Shown: in pieces, positions 9,209 to 16,812 of the stretch
How positions within the stretch are numbered: position 1 is the first letter of the stretch
Layout: every line of letters begins with the position of its first letter
DNA from: Slackia faecicanis
GTDB taxonomy: Bacteria > Actinomycetota > Coriobacteriia > Coriobacteriales > Eggerthellaceae
Assembly: GCF_003725295.1 (NCBI RefSeq)
Contig: NZ_QICB01000009.1
Coordinates: 1-35,073, forward strand
Direction: 5' to 3'
Length of the DNA stretch: 35,073 nucleotides
Made by a program: the position numbers and the translations under genes
The notes under the pieces: generated by a model
What the model saw: only the letters and a program-made list of their open reading frames with translations
Database searches by the model: none
Told to the model about the DNA's origin: nothing

Positions 9209-9563
9209 CTATGCGGGCCGGATGGTCGCGGGAGGCCTTCGGGCCTCATGAGGAAAGTCCGGGCTTCTTGAGGCAGGATGCCGGCTAACGGCCGGGCGGG
9301 GAAACCCGACGGAAAGTGCTGAAGAAACTTAAACTCCCACTGGCGCATTCGCGTTAAGAGAAAAGCTGAGAAGGTGCGGTAAGAGCGCACCAGCATGTTG
9401 GTAACAGCATGGCTTGGTAAACCCCATCCGAAGCAAGGGCGAATAGGCATGCGATACGGTTGAGCCTCTCCGTGCATGCGGGTAGCCTGCTCGAGGCGCG
9501 CGGCGACGCGCGTCCTAGATAAATGACCGTCTTCGAAGACAGAACCCGGCTTATAGGCCCGCT
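9209..9563 (+). ncRNA. rnpB: RNase P RNA (class A)
   Basis: This is the catalytic RNA that removes 5' leaders from pre-tRNAs. The helix P1 strands GCGGGCC (9213-9219) and GGCCCGC (9556-9562) pair. The universally conserved GAGGAAAGTCC (9250-9260) and ACAGAACCCGGCTTAT (9539-9554), which form P4 and its surroundings, are both present. Between them GGTAAACCCCATCC (about 9416-9429) is the expected segment. Exact ends are estimated from P1. A terminator follows immediately. Confidence 0.96.
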
Positions 9564-9577
9564 ACGGCACACGATGC

Positions 9578-9602
9578 AATGCTCCCTTCAGGGAGCATTT
9601 TT
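9578..9602 (+). terminator. Rho-independent terminator of rnpB
   Basis: AATGCTCCC-TTCA-GGGAGCATT is a perfect hairpin ending in a short T run, starting 15 nt after rnpB. Confidence 0.92.
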
Positions 9603-9716
9603 CGTATCAGGATGCCCTCGAAGCACGACAGGCGAACGCGACGCTTCCCTCAGGCCGAAGTCCGCATCCGCATTCGGCGCCGAACTCGCATCCGACGGAT
9701 TTCCGAACGCCCCCCC

Positions 9717-9759
9717 CCTTTCGCCATGCATGCGAAAAGCCGAATGCATGGCGAAAAGG
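9717..9759. repeat. Inverted repeat, 13-bp perfect arm plus 2 bp past a bulge
   Basis: TTTCGCCATGCAT (9719-9731) pairs with ATGCATGGCGAAA (9744-9756) across a 12-nt loop, then CC/GG pair beyond a one-base bulge. There is no T run on either strand, so it is not a standard terminator. A nine-C tract abuts the left arm. Function unknown. Confidence 0.7.
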
Positions 9760-9845
9760 CATTGCCGCCTGCAGCGAAACGACCCGTCTCCACGCCGCGC
9801 CGATGCGCCGCGCCATACCGCGGCCCGCCCGGTTCCTGCGGCGTA

Positions 9846-9875
9846 GGGCGGGCACGACGTTCATCGTGCCCGCCC
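9846..9875 (+). repeat. 12-bp perfect GC hairpin, possible second terminator
   Basis: GGGCGGGCACGA (9846-9857) pairs with TCGTGCCCGCCC (9864-9875) over a six-base loop, followed by CTTTCC. The T run is weak. It could be a back-up terminator for rightward transcription from rnpB, or a structural element. Confidence 0.55.
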
Positions 9876-9905
9876 CTTTCCGGCCGCGAAACCGCCCCGA
9901 GACGC

Positions 9906-9932
9906 AAAAAAGCCCGCTTGCGCGGGCTTTTC
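9906..9932. terminator. Bidirectional terminator at the end of the ftsZ-divIVA genes
   Basis: AAAAAAGCCCGC-TTGC-GCGGGCTTTT works on either strand. On the minus strand it begins four bases after the divIVA stop and ends in a six-T run. Confidence 0.92.
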
Positions 9933-9935
9933 GTT

Positions 9936-10790
9936 CTAGTCGATATCTCCCAGGTCGAACGCGTCGGAAGCGTCGCCGTAGCCGCTGAGGTCTTTTTCGA
10001 CCGCAGAGGGCTTCGGAGCGACCGGGATGGTCACGGGCGTCGCCGGAGCGGCGGAAACGGGAGCGGTGTAGCTCGGAGCGACCGCGCCGGTGGCGCCGGC
10101 GGGAACGGCCTTGTGCACGGGAGCCTGGCTCGGGCTGGCGAAGCGGGCATGAGCGCGCTTCTTGCCGTCCTTCTTGGACAGCTCGTCCTCCACGTCGTCG
10201 AGCTTGGAGCTCGCGTCGTCGATGAAGGCCCTCAGAGCCTCGGCGTAGATCTCGCAGGTCTCCTTGTGGGAGCGGTCGAGCTCGTCGATGGCGTCTTCGA
10301 TGCGCGCCTTTTCGGCATTGGCGCGGTCGATGATATCGGCGGCGTCGGACTCGGCGTCGGCCTTGATGCGCTTGGCCTCGCCGTTGGCGGCGTCGATGAC
10401 CTCCTTGGCGGAACGCTGCGCGGTCACGAGCGCGTTGGCGATGGCAGACGCGTCGTTTTCCTTCTCGGAAAGCTGGCGCTCGAGCTCGGCGATGCGCGCG
10501 TCTTTGTCGTCTTCGGTCAAAGCCTCGCCCTGCTCGGCGGCTTCATCCTCGTCCTGGCCGGGAAGCGCAGGCTCGGCGAAGGCGGCGTCCATGTCCATGG
10601 GCTCGTCGTCTTCGTAGGAGACGCCGCTCTCGAGCTCGTGGATGCGGGCGGTCAGCTCGTCGATTTCGGCATTGAGTCCGTCGATTTCGGCAGCGACGTG
10701 CTCCAAGAACACATCGACCTCGTCGACGTCGTAACCCTTGCGGTCAACCGTGAAGCTTTGGTTATGAATTTCTTCGGAAGTGATAGCCAT
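9936..10790 (-). CDS. divIVA: DivIVA / Wag31-family polar growth and septum protein
   Basis: DivIVA is a coiled-coil protein that binds curved membrane at poles and septa; in actinobacteria it directs polar wall growth. The 284-residue sequence begins with the family signature ITSEEIHNQSFTVDRKGYDV, then DEVDVFLEHVAAEI. Coiled-coil heptads run over about 28-55 and 95-205 (IAELERQLSEKEN, ARIEDAIDELDR). An acidic stretch (about 57-90) separates the two, and the last ~75 residues are a Pro/Ala/Val-rich tail ending in acidic residues. The ATG at 10790 has AAGGAG six bases upstream. It closes the cluster, just before the terminator. Confidence 0.93.
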   Translation of the reverse strand: MAITSEEIHNQSFTVDRKGYDVDEVDVFLEHVAAEIDGLNAEIDELTARIHELESGVSYEDDEPMDMDAAFAEPALPGQDEDEAAEQGEALTEDDKDARIAELERQLSEKENDASAIANALVTAQRSAKEVIDAANGEAKRIKADAESDAADIIDRANAEKARIEDAIDELDRSHKETCEIYAEALRAFIDDASSKLDDVEDELSKKDGKKRAHARFASPSQAPVHKAVPAGATGAVAPSYTAPVSAAPATPVTIPVAPKPSAVEKDLSGYGDASDAFDLGDID

Positions 10791-10822
10791 GACAGCTCCT
10801 TAACGCAGAGAGAAATGCCGAT

Positions 10823-11077
10823 CTAGAGGATGCCCACGATCAGCCGTACAGCGAATTGTAATACAAGCAGGGCGAAAATCGGCGATATGTCCACCATGCC
10901 GCCGATCGGAGGGATGAATCTTCTGAAAAGATCGAGGAACGGGTCGCAGACCCTGCCCAGCACGGTATCGATGTCGGCGATGATGCCGCCTTTCTGCGGA
11001 ATCCAGGACATGAGCACGTACACGAACAAGATCATCGTGTACACGTCGGCCAGGGATACGATGAGGTATTCGAGCAT
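10823..11077 (-). CDS. yggT: YggT-family small membrane protein
   Basis: This is an 84-residue protein with two hydrophobic segments (about 4-25 and 65-84) joined by a loop containing the family motif DPFLDLFRRFIPPIGGMVDI. YggT proteins are encoded beside sepF in many Gram-positive and cyanobacterial genomes; their exact role in envelope or division remains unclear. The ATG follows the sepF stop with no gap (TAA-ATG), so it is translationally coupled to sepF. 32 nt separate it from divIVA. Confidence 0.9.
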   Translation of the reverse strand: MLEYLIVSLADVYTMILFVYVLMSWIPQKGGIIADIDTVLGRVCDPFLDLFRRFIPPIGGMVDISPIFALLVLQFAVRLIVGIL

Positions 11078-11965
11078 TTACATCAGCCCCTGGTCGCGCA
11101 GACGATTGGTCTCGCCCTCCGTGAGGCCGGCGCCGCGCGTCAAGGCGAACACGTGGCCCGAGACGCATTCGACGCGCGCGTCGAGCGCGCATGCGACACC
11201 GAAGCTGAAATCGAGAATGCGCTTGCCGAGGGCATCGGGAGTGTTGCGCAGCGAAAGGACCGCGACGTCGCCCGCCTTCAGGATCTTCGCGATGCGCTCG
11301 GCATCGGCGTAGCTTTCGGGCTTGATCACGGTCAGGATGCGCGTGGCGCGCTGGACGATCCGGGGCTGGGGCTGCGCAGGCACCGGCGCGGCCACCTCGG
11401 TCTGAGGGTCGGCCACGGACATGGCGGGCATGGCAGGAATGTCCTGGACGGCGGCGAAGGCGCCGGTCTGGGCGGAAGACACGGAAACGGGCGTCTTCGC
11501 GGCATGCGCGCCTTGGCTGGGAGGCGCAGGCTCGAAGGTCGTGTCGAAGGGCGCGGGGCGCGGCTCGTCGGCCTGGGCCGGGCGCTCGACGCGGCCTGCT
11601 GCGGCATCGATCGCCTCTTCGTTGGGCGTGTACTGCGTATGCGCGCGCACGTCGTCGGCCGTCACGAGTTTCGGCATCTGGGGAGCGAACGACACCGTGG
11701 CCGCGGCGTCTTTGCGCGGCTCGCGCTGCTCGCGCGGTTCGCGGGTCTCGCGGGCGTAATCGGCGTTGTCGTCGAACGCGTATTCGCCGAAATCTTCCTG
11801 GCCGAAATCGTCGTAGGAATCATCGTAGGGGTCGTCATAGTGATCGTCGTGACGATCGTCATGCGAGGAGGACGGACGCGCGTGCGAAGCGTCCTTGAAC
11901 CCGAAGCGGTCTTTGAAATCGAGGCGATCCTTCAGATCGTCGAGTTTGGGGATCTTCAAATCCAT
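11078..11965 (-). CDS. sepF: SepF, membrane anchor and bundler of FtsZ
   Basis: SepF tethers FtsZ to the membrane through an N-terminal amphipathic helix and polymerises through its C-terminal domain. The start MDLKIPKLDDLKDRLDFKDR suits an amphipathic helix. The SepF core is at about residues 209-279 (ILTVIKPESYADAERIAKIL, VAVLSLRN, ILDFSFGVACALDA, HVFALTRG). Between them is an unusually long, low-complexity linker of about 185 residues: an HDD/YDD-rich part (35-54), Arg/Glu repeats (72-84) and a Pro/Ala part (128-203). Total 295 residues, compared with about 150-220 in many relatives. With no ftsA in the cluster, SepF is the probable FtsZ anchor. Confidence 0.94.
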   Translation of the reverse strand: MDLKIPKLDDLKDRLDFKDRFGFKDASHARPSSSHDDRHDDHYDDPYDDSYDDFGQEDFGEYAFDDNADYARETREPREQREPRKDAAATVSFAPQMPKLVTADDVRAHTQYTPNEEAIDAAAGRVERPAQADEPRPAPFDTTFEPAPPSQGAHAAKTPVSVSSAQTGAFAAVQDIPAMPAMSVADPQTEVAAPVPAQPQPRIVQRATRILTVIKPESYADAERIAKILKAGDVAVLSLRNTPDALGKRILDFSFGVACALDARVECVSGHVFALTRGAGLTEGETNRLRDQGLM

Positions 11966-11996
11966 GTTGTTTCACCTTATCCTTCGAGCGAGACCG

Positions 11997-12692
11997 TTAG
12001 CTCGCATAGTCGTCGCTGAAAATGGCGCGACCGACGCGCACCATGGTAGCCCCTTGGGGGATCGCTTCGAGATAGTCGTCGCTCATCCCCATGGAAAGTT
12101 CATGCAGATCGACGCCCTGCACGCCGCAACGCGCAAGCTTGTCGCGCATCGTGTCGCGCAGGATGCGCAGGTCGGAAAACGTCGCGCGCGCATCGCCCAA
12201 GCTGCCGCGCATGGCCATGGTCATCAGCCCCACGACGCGCACGTGCTCCAGCTTGCTGCATGCCATCAGCATATCGAACAATTCATCGGGCTGCACGCCT
12301 TGTTTGTTCTCTTCGCCGTCGTTGACCTCGATCAGCACGTCCTGCACGATGCCGAGCTCGGCGGCCAGGCGGTCGATCTTCTCGGCATGGCTGCGCTCGC
12401 ACAGCGAATGGATCAGGCACGCGCGGCCCACCACCGTGGAAAGCTGGCGCGACTGGATGTTGCCGATGAAATGCCAGCGCTCGTCGGGAAACGCATCGCG
12501 CTTGCGCGCGAGCTCCTGGGGGCGGTTCTCGCCGAAATCGTGGATGCCGGCGGCCACGGCCTCTTCCACGGCTTCGAGCCCCACGGTCTTCGACACGCCG
12601 ATGATCGTCACCTCGTCCGCCGAGCGGCCGCACGCCTCGCAAGACGCGCTCACTTCATGGTCTATGCGATCGTATCGCTGCTTCAAAGTCAC
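11997..12692 (-). CDS. yggS: PLP homeostasis protein, YggS/PROSC family
   Basis: YggS is a pyridoxal-phosphate-binding TIM-barrel protein with no known catalysis that buffers PLP and affects amino acid balance. The 231-residue sequence has IIGVSKT with the PLP lysine (about K35), FGENRPQEL, WHFIGNIQSRQ, HELSMGMSDDYLEAI and VRVGRAIF, all typical. The start is a GTG at 12692 with AAGGAGGG seven bases upstream, overlapping the pgeF stop as GTGA. The frame stays open far upstream, but that part is a shadow of pgeF. The ftsZ-pgeF-yggS-sepF order is common in Gram-positive bacteria. Confidence 0.95.
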   Translation of the reverse strand: MTLKQRYDRIDHEVSASCEACGRSADEVTIIGVSKTVGLEAVEEAVAAGIHDFGENRPQELARKRDAFPDERWHFIGNIQSRQLSTVVGRACLIHSLCERSHAEKIDRLAAELGIVQDVLIEVNDGEENKQGVQPDELFDMLMACSKLEHVRVVGLMTMAMRGSLGDARATFSDLRILRDTMRDKLARCGVQGVDLHELSMGMSDDYLEAIPQGATMVRVGRAIFSDDYAS

Positions 12693-13558
12693 CGATCGGC
12701 CCTCCTTGCATTGTCGGAAACCCTGACGGCCGCTGCCGCATGGCGGCCGCATCGGCCGCCGGATGCCCGGTAGGAATAGTAGCGCCGCCCGGCATCGCAC
12801 ATCGTGCAGGCCCGGGCGTCGACGATGCGTTCGGCTCGCACGCCGCATGCCACAAGGCCGATGCGCAACGCTTCGGCCATATCGACGAAGGGGCCGGGCA
12901 AGACGACGCTCTCGCCGAACTCGTCGGCGAAGACCTGCGCCACTTCCTCGCCCACCTCGAAGTGGCAGCTGCGGATATGCGGGCCGATGTACACGTTGAG
13001 CCGTGCGGGCTCGACGCCTCCGGCCTCGCACAGGCGCGCGACGGCCTTCTCCGCGATGCGCGCGACGACGCCGCGCCACCCCGCGTGGACCACCGCGAAC
13101 GACCCGTTGGGCGCCGCGACGATCACGGGGACGCAGTCGGCGAAGCACAGGATCGCGGCCGTGTCGGGGCATGCGACGATCACGCCGTCGGCCCCTTGCG
13201 ACGCCTGCTCGGCGCAGGCCTGCGCGTCGCGGGCGGCGCGGCACGTCACGATGACGTCGCCGTGCACCTGGTGCGGCTGGATGCAGGAGGCCGACGCGGC
13301 CCCCAAAGCCTCGAGCAGCGATCGCCTGTTCTGCGCCACATGCGCGGGGTCGTCGCCCACGTGGCCGCCCAGGTTCAGCGAGTCGTACGGGGGCAGGCTC
13401 GCGCCGCCCGTACGCTGGGTGAAAGCGATGCGGACGCCCGTCGCGTCGTACAGCGCATCGTCGGTAAGGAGCGTGCATGAAGAAAAGCGACCCTCGGAAA
13501 GCCGAGGAAACGGCATATCGAGGGTCGCTGATTCATGCGATGAGACGCTTGCGGTCAT
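12689..13558 (-). CDS. pgeF: Purine nucleoside phosphorylase / laccase-domain protein, YfiH family
   Basis: The family was named for a multicopper oxidase domain but members act on purine nucleosides, and PgeF edits peptidoglycan precursor errors. The 289-residue protein has the metal/active-site triad motifs IQPHQVHG (H99), CFADCVPVIV (C142) and VVHAGWRG (H158), and the late IGPHIRSCHFEVG and DARACTMCD segments. The ATG at 13558 has only a weak ribosome binding site (AGG) and lies 21 nt after the ftsZ stop; ATG at 13516 is an alternative. It overlaps yggS by 4 nt. Confidence 0.92.
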   Translation of the reverse strand: MTASVSSHESATLDMPFPRLSEGRFSSCTLLTDDALYDATGVRIAFTQRTGGASLPPYDSLNLGGHVGDDPAHVAQNRRSLLEALGAASASCIQPHQVHGDVIVTCRAARDAQACAEQASQGADGVIVACPDTAAILCFADCVPVIVAAPNGSFAVVHAGWRGVVARIAEKAVARLCEAGGVEPARLNVYIGPHIRSCHFEVGEEVAQVFADEFGESVVLPGPFVDMAEALRIGLVACGVRAERIVDARACTMCDAGRRYYSYRASGGRCGRHAAAAVRVSDNARRADR

Positions 13559-13579
13559 ATCGCCTGATACCTATGTCTC

Positions 13580-14716
13580 TTAGCGGCGGCGCAGGAAATC
13601 GGGAATGTACTCCTCGTCCGCGATGCGGGTCGAAGCGGCGTTCGCCGACGTTGCGACCGGGGACGTAGGATGGCTCTGGTTGGACGTGTACGTGTCGCGG
13701 GCCGGCGCCGTGGAGGCGAACAGGTCGTTGCGCGCGTTGTCGAAGTCCATGACGGCCTGCGTGGTGCGGGAGAAGCCGGTGGCGATGATGGTGATGCGCA
13801 CCTGATCGCCCAGGCCCTCGTCGATAATCTGACCGTAGATGATGTTGGCGTCTTCGTCCACGACGGCCTCCATGGCGCGTGCCGCGGCGTCGACCTCGGC
13901 GAGCGTGAGCTCCGGGCCGCCCGCGATGGAGAACAGGACGCGGCTGGCGCCCTGGATGGAAGCCTCGAGCAGGTTAGAGTTGATGGCCTGCGTGGCGGCG
14001 TCGAGCGCACGGTTCTCGCCGGAGCCGTAGCCGATGCCCATCATAGCGGTGCCGGCGTCCTTCATGACGGTGCGGATGTCGGCGAAGTCGAGGTTGATCA
14101 GGCCGGGAATGGTGATCAAGTCGGTCACGCCCTGGATCCCCTGGCGCAGCGTGTCGTCGGCGATGCGGAACGCGTCGAGCATGGAGGTCTTCTTGTCGAT
14201 GACCTCGAGCAGGCGGTCGTTAGGGATGACGATGAGGGTGTCGACCTTCTGGGACAGCAGATCGCAGCCCTGTTCGGCCTGGTTACGACGCAGACGGCCT
14301 TCGAAGCCGAAGGGCTTGGTGACGACGCCGACGGTCAGCGCGCCGATTTCCTCGCGCGCGATTTCGGCAACCACGGGAGCGGCGCCCGTGCCGGTGCCGC
14401 CGCCTTCGCCGGCGGTGACGAAGACCATGTCGGCCTCGGCAAGCGCTTCGCGGATTTCCGCACGGGATTCCTCGGCGGCCTGGCAGCCGATTTCAGGATT
14501 GGCGCCTGCGCCCAGACCGCGGGTCAGCTCTTCGCCGATGTGGATGGTCTTGTCAGCGCTCGAAAGGAGCAGGGCCTGCTTGTCGGTGTTCACCGCGATG
14601 AACTCGACACCTTTCAGGCCGGCCTCGACCATACGGTTGACGGCGTTGGTGCCGCCTCCGCCCACGCCCACGACCTTGATGACGGCCAGGTGCTCAGAAC
14701 CAATAGTTTTAGGCAT
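13580..14716 (-). CDS. ftsZ: Cell division GTPase FtsZ
   Basis: FtsZ is the tubulin homologue that forms the Z-ring. The GTP-binding loop [14 protein letters not shown] and the tubulin signature GEGGGTGTG (about 103-111) are intact, as is the T7 synergy loop region with [11 protein letters not shown]. After residue ~320 comes a Ser/Thr/Ala linker and a canonical C-terminal peptide YIPDFLRRR, the docking site for SepF and other partners. Start: the ATG at 14716 ([10 protein letters not shown], 378 aa) is preferred over the in-frame ATG at 14728, because GGAGG sits five bases before 14716 and nothing precedes 14728. It is separated from ftsQ by a terminator-like hairpin and probably has its own promoter. 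Confidence 0.98.
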   Translation of the reverse strand: MPKTIGSEHLAVIKVVGVGGGGTNAVNRMVEAGLKGVEFIAVNTDKQALLLSSADKTIHIGEELTRGLGAGANPEIGCQAAEESRAEIREALAEADMVFVTAGEGGGTGTGAAPVVAEIAREEIGALTVGVVTKPFGFEGRLRRNQAEQGCDLLSQKVDTLIVIPNDRLLEVIDKKTSMLDAFRIADDTLRQGIQGVTDLITIPGLINLDFADIRTVMKDAGTAMMGIGYGSGENRALDAATQAINSNLLEASIQGASRVLFSIAGGPELTLAEVDAAARAMEAVVDEDANIIYGQIIDEGLGDQVRITIIATGFSRTTQAVMDFDNARNDLFASTAPARDTYTSNQSHPTSPVATSANAASTRIADEEYIPDFLRRR

Positions 14717-14763
14717 CGTATCCTCCATGCGTGCTACATATCCAGCGCGTTTCTTTGCGTCGC

Positions 14764-14840
14764 ATTATCTCAAACAATCTGCCGGCTATCGTTAAGAAAG
14801 CATGACAGATTCACTTTACACGAACTCTATGAGTTTGCAA
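14764..14840 (-). promoter_or_regulatory. Candidate ftsZ promoter region
   Basis: In the 180-nt ftsQ-ftsZ gap the minus strand contains TTGCAA (14835-14840) and TAAAGT (14813-14818) with a 16-nt spacer, and a second -10-like GATAAT (14764-14769) with a poor -35. AT content rises sharply here compared with the genes. The exact start site cannot be chosen. Confidence 0.4.
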
Positions 14841-14871
14841 GAAACGATGACGGGGCGTAACCCATCATCGT
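14841..14871 (-). terminator. Hairpin terminator between ftsQ and ftsZ
   Basis: On the minus strand ACGATGATGGG pairs with CCCGTCATCGT (11 bp, one G-U) over a six-base loop, followed by TTCTT. It lies about 25 nt after the ftsQ stop. The T run is interrupted, so termination may be partial. Confidence 0.6.
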
Positions 14872-14896
14872 CGAAGTTCCACGATATCGCATTATC

Positions 14897-15907
14897 CTAC
14901 GTCGTGCGCCACGTGGGGCTTGTCGCCACGCGGACGTTGATATAGGACACGCTGCCGGGATGGTCGGCCATGATCTGCAGGCAGACCCGCTCTTTATCCC
15001 TGATGTCGTCGGCCGAGCCGAACGCGATCTCGATGTTGGAATCGAGGGTGATCGTGGTGTTTTCGGTCGACGTGGCCGACACCGTCTTCACCTGGTTTTT
15101 CAAATCGGTGGTCAGGCCCGTGACGATGTCGAGCGCATTGACGATGCTCTCGTCGTTGCAGTACGTGCCCACCTCGGGCATCACGCCGTAAGCGACGTCT
15201 TTGATCGCAAGCACCTCGGCCTTGTCCTCGTAGATCTTGGGGCTGATCGCGGCGGCGGCCTCGCTTCCCTCTTCGGGAATGGAGCACAGCCACATGCCGT
15301 CGACCGACAAGGCCCACTCCTCGATCGACTTGCCCTCGTCGACGCTCACCTCGACCACGGCGCCGATGGCGCGCTCGGTGACGGCCAAGTTCAGCGTTTC
15401 GGGGAAGATTCTCTGCACGTCCACGTCGGCCACCCAGGCGTCGCGCATGATGCTGTTCTTGATCGCGCCCGCATCGACCCTGAGAAGCGTGGTGTCGCTC
15501 GGCACGTTGGCGAGCTGGGTCATCTCCGTCGAGGTGAGGTGCTCCACGCCCGACACCGTGACCTGCCTGATCGAGAACAGATTAGAGAAATACACGCCCG
15601 CGACGCCTGCGGCCAAGACGGCCAGGACGCCCAGCAGGACGAACACCTTCGCCATATGGGCGCGATACGACCTGTTCACGCGCGCGTCGCGGCTGATCTG
15701 GCTCTGGGCGAGCGAGCCCACCTTGACCGTGGACACGCGCGGCTGGGCGCTGCCGAAATCGCGCTTGGCGTAGGGCGACACCGTGCGCGGAGAAGGCCTT
15801 CCCACCGTGCGGGGAGGCCGGGCGGTCGTTCCGCGGGGAATGTTCACCTGGGCCTTCGATGCGCGACGCGGCTGGGGCGTCGCACGGCGGTTATTGCGGG
15901 AAGCCAA
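14897..15907 (-). CDS. ftsQ: Cell division protein FtsQ/DivIB
   Basis: FtsQ is a bitopic membrane protein that links the FtsL-containing subcomplex to the divisome. In the 336-residue sequence an 85-residue Arg/Pro-rich cytoplasmic tail is followed by one membrane segment (about 86-107, AKVFVLLGVLAVLAAGVAGV). A POTRA domain follows (about 111-183, FSIRQVTVSGVEHLTSTEM to LNLAVTERAIGAVV), then the beta domain. The start is judged to be a TTG at 15907, because GGAGG lies nine bases before it. The frame also opens at a TTG at 15928, which has no ribosome binding site. It overlaps the murB stop by 17 nt, and is followed by a hairpin. Confidence 0.9.
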   Translation of the reverse strand: MASRNNRRATPQPRRASKAQVNIPRGTTARPPRTVGRPSPRTVSPYAKRDFGSAQPRVSTVKVGSLAQSQISRDARVNRSYRAHMAKVFVLLGVLAVLAAGVAGVYFSNLFSIRQVTVSGVEHLTSTEMTQLANVPSDTTLLRVDAGAIKNSIMRDAWVADVDVQRIFPETLNLAVTERAIGAVVEVSVDEGKSIEEWALSVDGMWLCSIPEEGSEAAAAISPKIYEDKAEVLAIKDVAYGVMPEVGTYCNDESIVNALDIVTGLTTDLKNQVKTVSATSTENTTITLDSNIEIAFGSADDIRDKERVCLQIMADHPGSVSYINVRVATSPTWRTT

Positions 15908-16802
15908 GGAAACGCACCTCCGGTACAAGCTCGATGCCGTAGCGGTCGGCCACGGCGTTTTGGACGGCGTGAATCAAGGCGAGCACCTCGACGGCGCGCG
16001 CCCCTCCCCTGTTCACGATGAAGTTGGCATGCAGCTCGGAAATCTGGGCCCCTCCGCACGAAGCCCCCTTCAGGCCCACGTTCTCGATGAGCCTTCCCAC
16101 CGATTCGCGCTCGGGATTGCGAAACACGCTGCCGCACGAGGGCAGCGCGAGCGGCTGGGTGGTGCGGCGCCTCGAAAGCGAGCGCTCCATGCGCATGCGT
16201 ATTTCCTCACGGTTGCCCTCGTTGGTGGAAAGTTCGCATTCGAGCACGATCTCGTCGTAGGGAAGCGAGGTTTCGCGGTATCCCCATTCGATATCGGAGG
16301 CGTTGTAGCGGCGCAGACCGGTGCCGGGGCGCAGCGTGGTGACGGTGCAGACGCGGCTGCCGATGTATTCGCGGCTCGTTCCCGCGTTCATGCGCAGCGC
16401 GCCGCCCACCGTGCCGGGCGTTCCGACGGCGAACTCGAAGCCGGCGCGGCCGTGCGAGAAGGCTTCGCGCACGACATGCGACAGGCGGCATGCCGAGCCC
16501 ACGGAGAACGTGGCCACGTCCTCGTTGTAGCAGCATGCCGAAAAGCCGCGGCCGAGAGTGATGACCGCGCCGTCGAAGCCTTCATCGCTGACCAGCAGGT
16601 TGCTGCCCTTGCCCAGCGCGACCCAAGGCACGCCCCAGGCGCGCAAGGCCTCGGTGACCCTGGTCAAAGACGGCAGCGTGTCGGCCTGGATATAGTAGCG
16701 GGCGGGCCCGCCTATGCGGTACGTCGTATGACGGCTCATCGGCTCGTTCTCAAGGACCGTTCCTTCGAAACGAGGGCCGAACAGGCGTGCGAAAGGCGAC
16801 AT
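15891..16802 (-). CDS. murB: UDP-N-acetylenolpyruvoylglucosamine reductase
   Basis: MurB reduces UDP-GlcNAc-enolpyruvate to UDP-MurNAc with NADPH and FAD. The 303-residue protein has the FAD-binding stretch TYRIGGPARYY, VALGKGSNLLVSD and GTPGTVGGALRMNAG, then PSCGSVFRNPE (proton-donor region), KGASCGGAQISELHANFIVN and the C-terminal glutamate in VPEVRFLG. Length and lack of a long insertion suit the type II Gram-positive form. The ATG at 16802 has GGGAAG upstream and follows murC by 10 nt. Confidence 0.97.
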   Translation of the reverse strand: MSPFARLFGPRFEGTVLENEPMSRHTTYRIGGPARYYIQADTLPSLTRVTEALRAWGVPWVALGKGSNLLVSDEGFDGAVITLGRGFSACCYNEDVATFSVGSACRLSHVVREAFSHGRAGFEFAVGTPGTVGGALRMNAGTSREYIGSRVCTVTTLRPGTGLRRYNASDIEWGYRETSLPYDEIVLECELSTNEGNREEIRMRMERSLSRRRTTQPLALPSCGSVFRNPERESVGRLIENVGLKGASCGGAQISELHANFIVNRGGARAVEVLALIHAVQNAVADRYGIELVPEVRFLGFPQ

Positions 16803-16812
16803 GCGCGCTTCC

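Larger units (their letters stand above)
9603..9905. other. Non-coding gap between rnpB and divIVA, with two strong hairpins
   Basis: No open frame here has a ribosome binding site or a recognisable protein. Long frames across it are shadows. The first ~100 nt are featureless. A run of nine C (9710-9718) and two long inverted repeats follow. The genes on either side converge. Confidence 0.6.

Noticed and set aside
9579-10826. A 415-codon Gly/Val-rich + strand frame
   Set aside because: It begins at the rnpB terminator and runs antisense through divIVA, a typical shadow of coiled-coil coding sequence.
14717-14728. Upstream ATG of ftsZ (MEDT...)
   Set aside because: The GGAGG in this stretch is the ribosome binding site for the next ATG at 14716, and nothing suitable precedes 14728.
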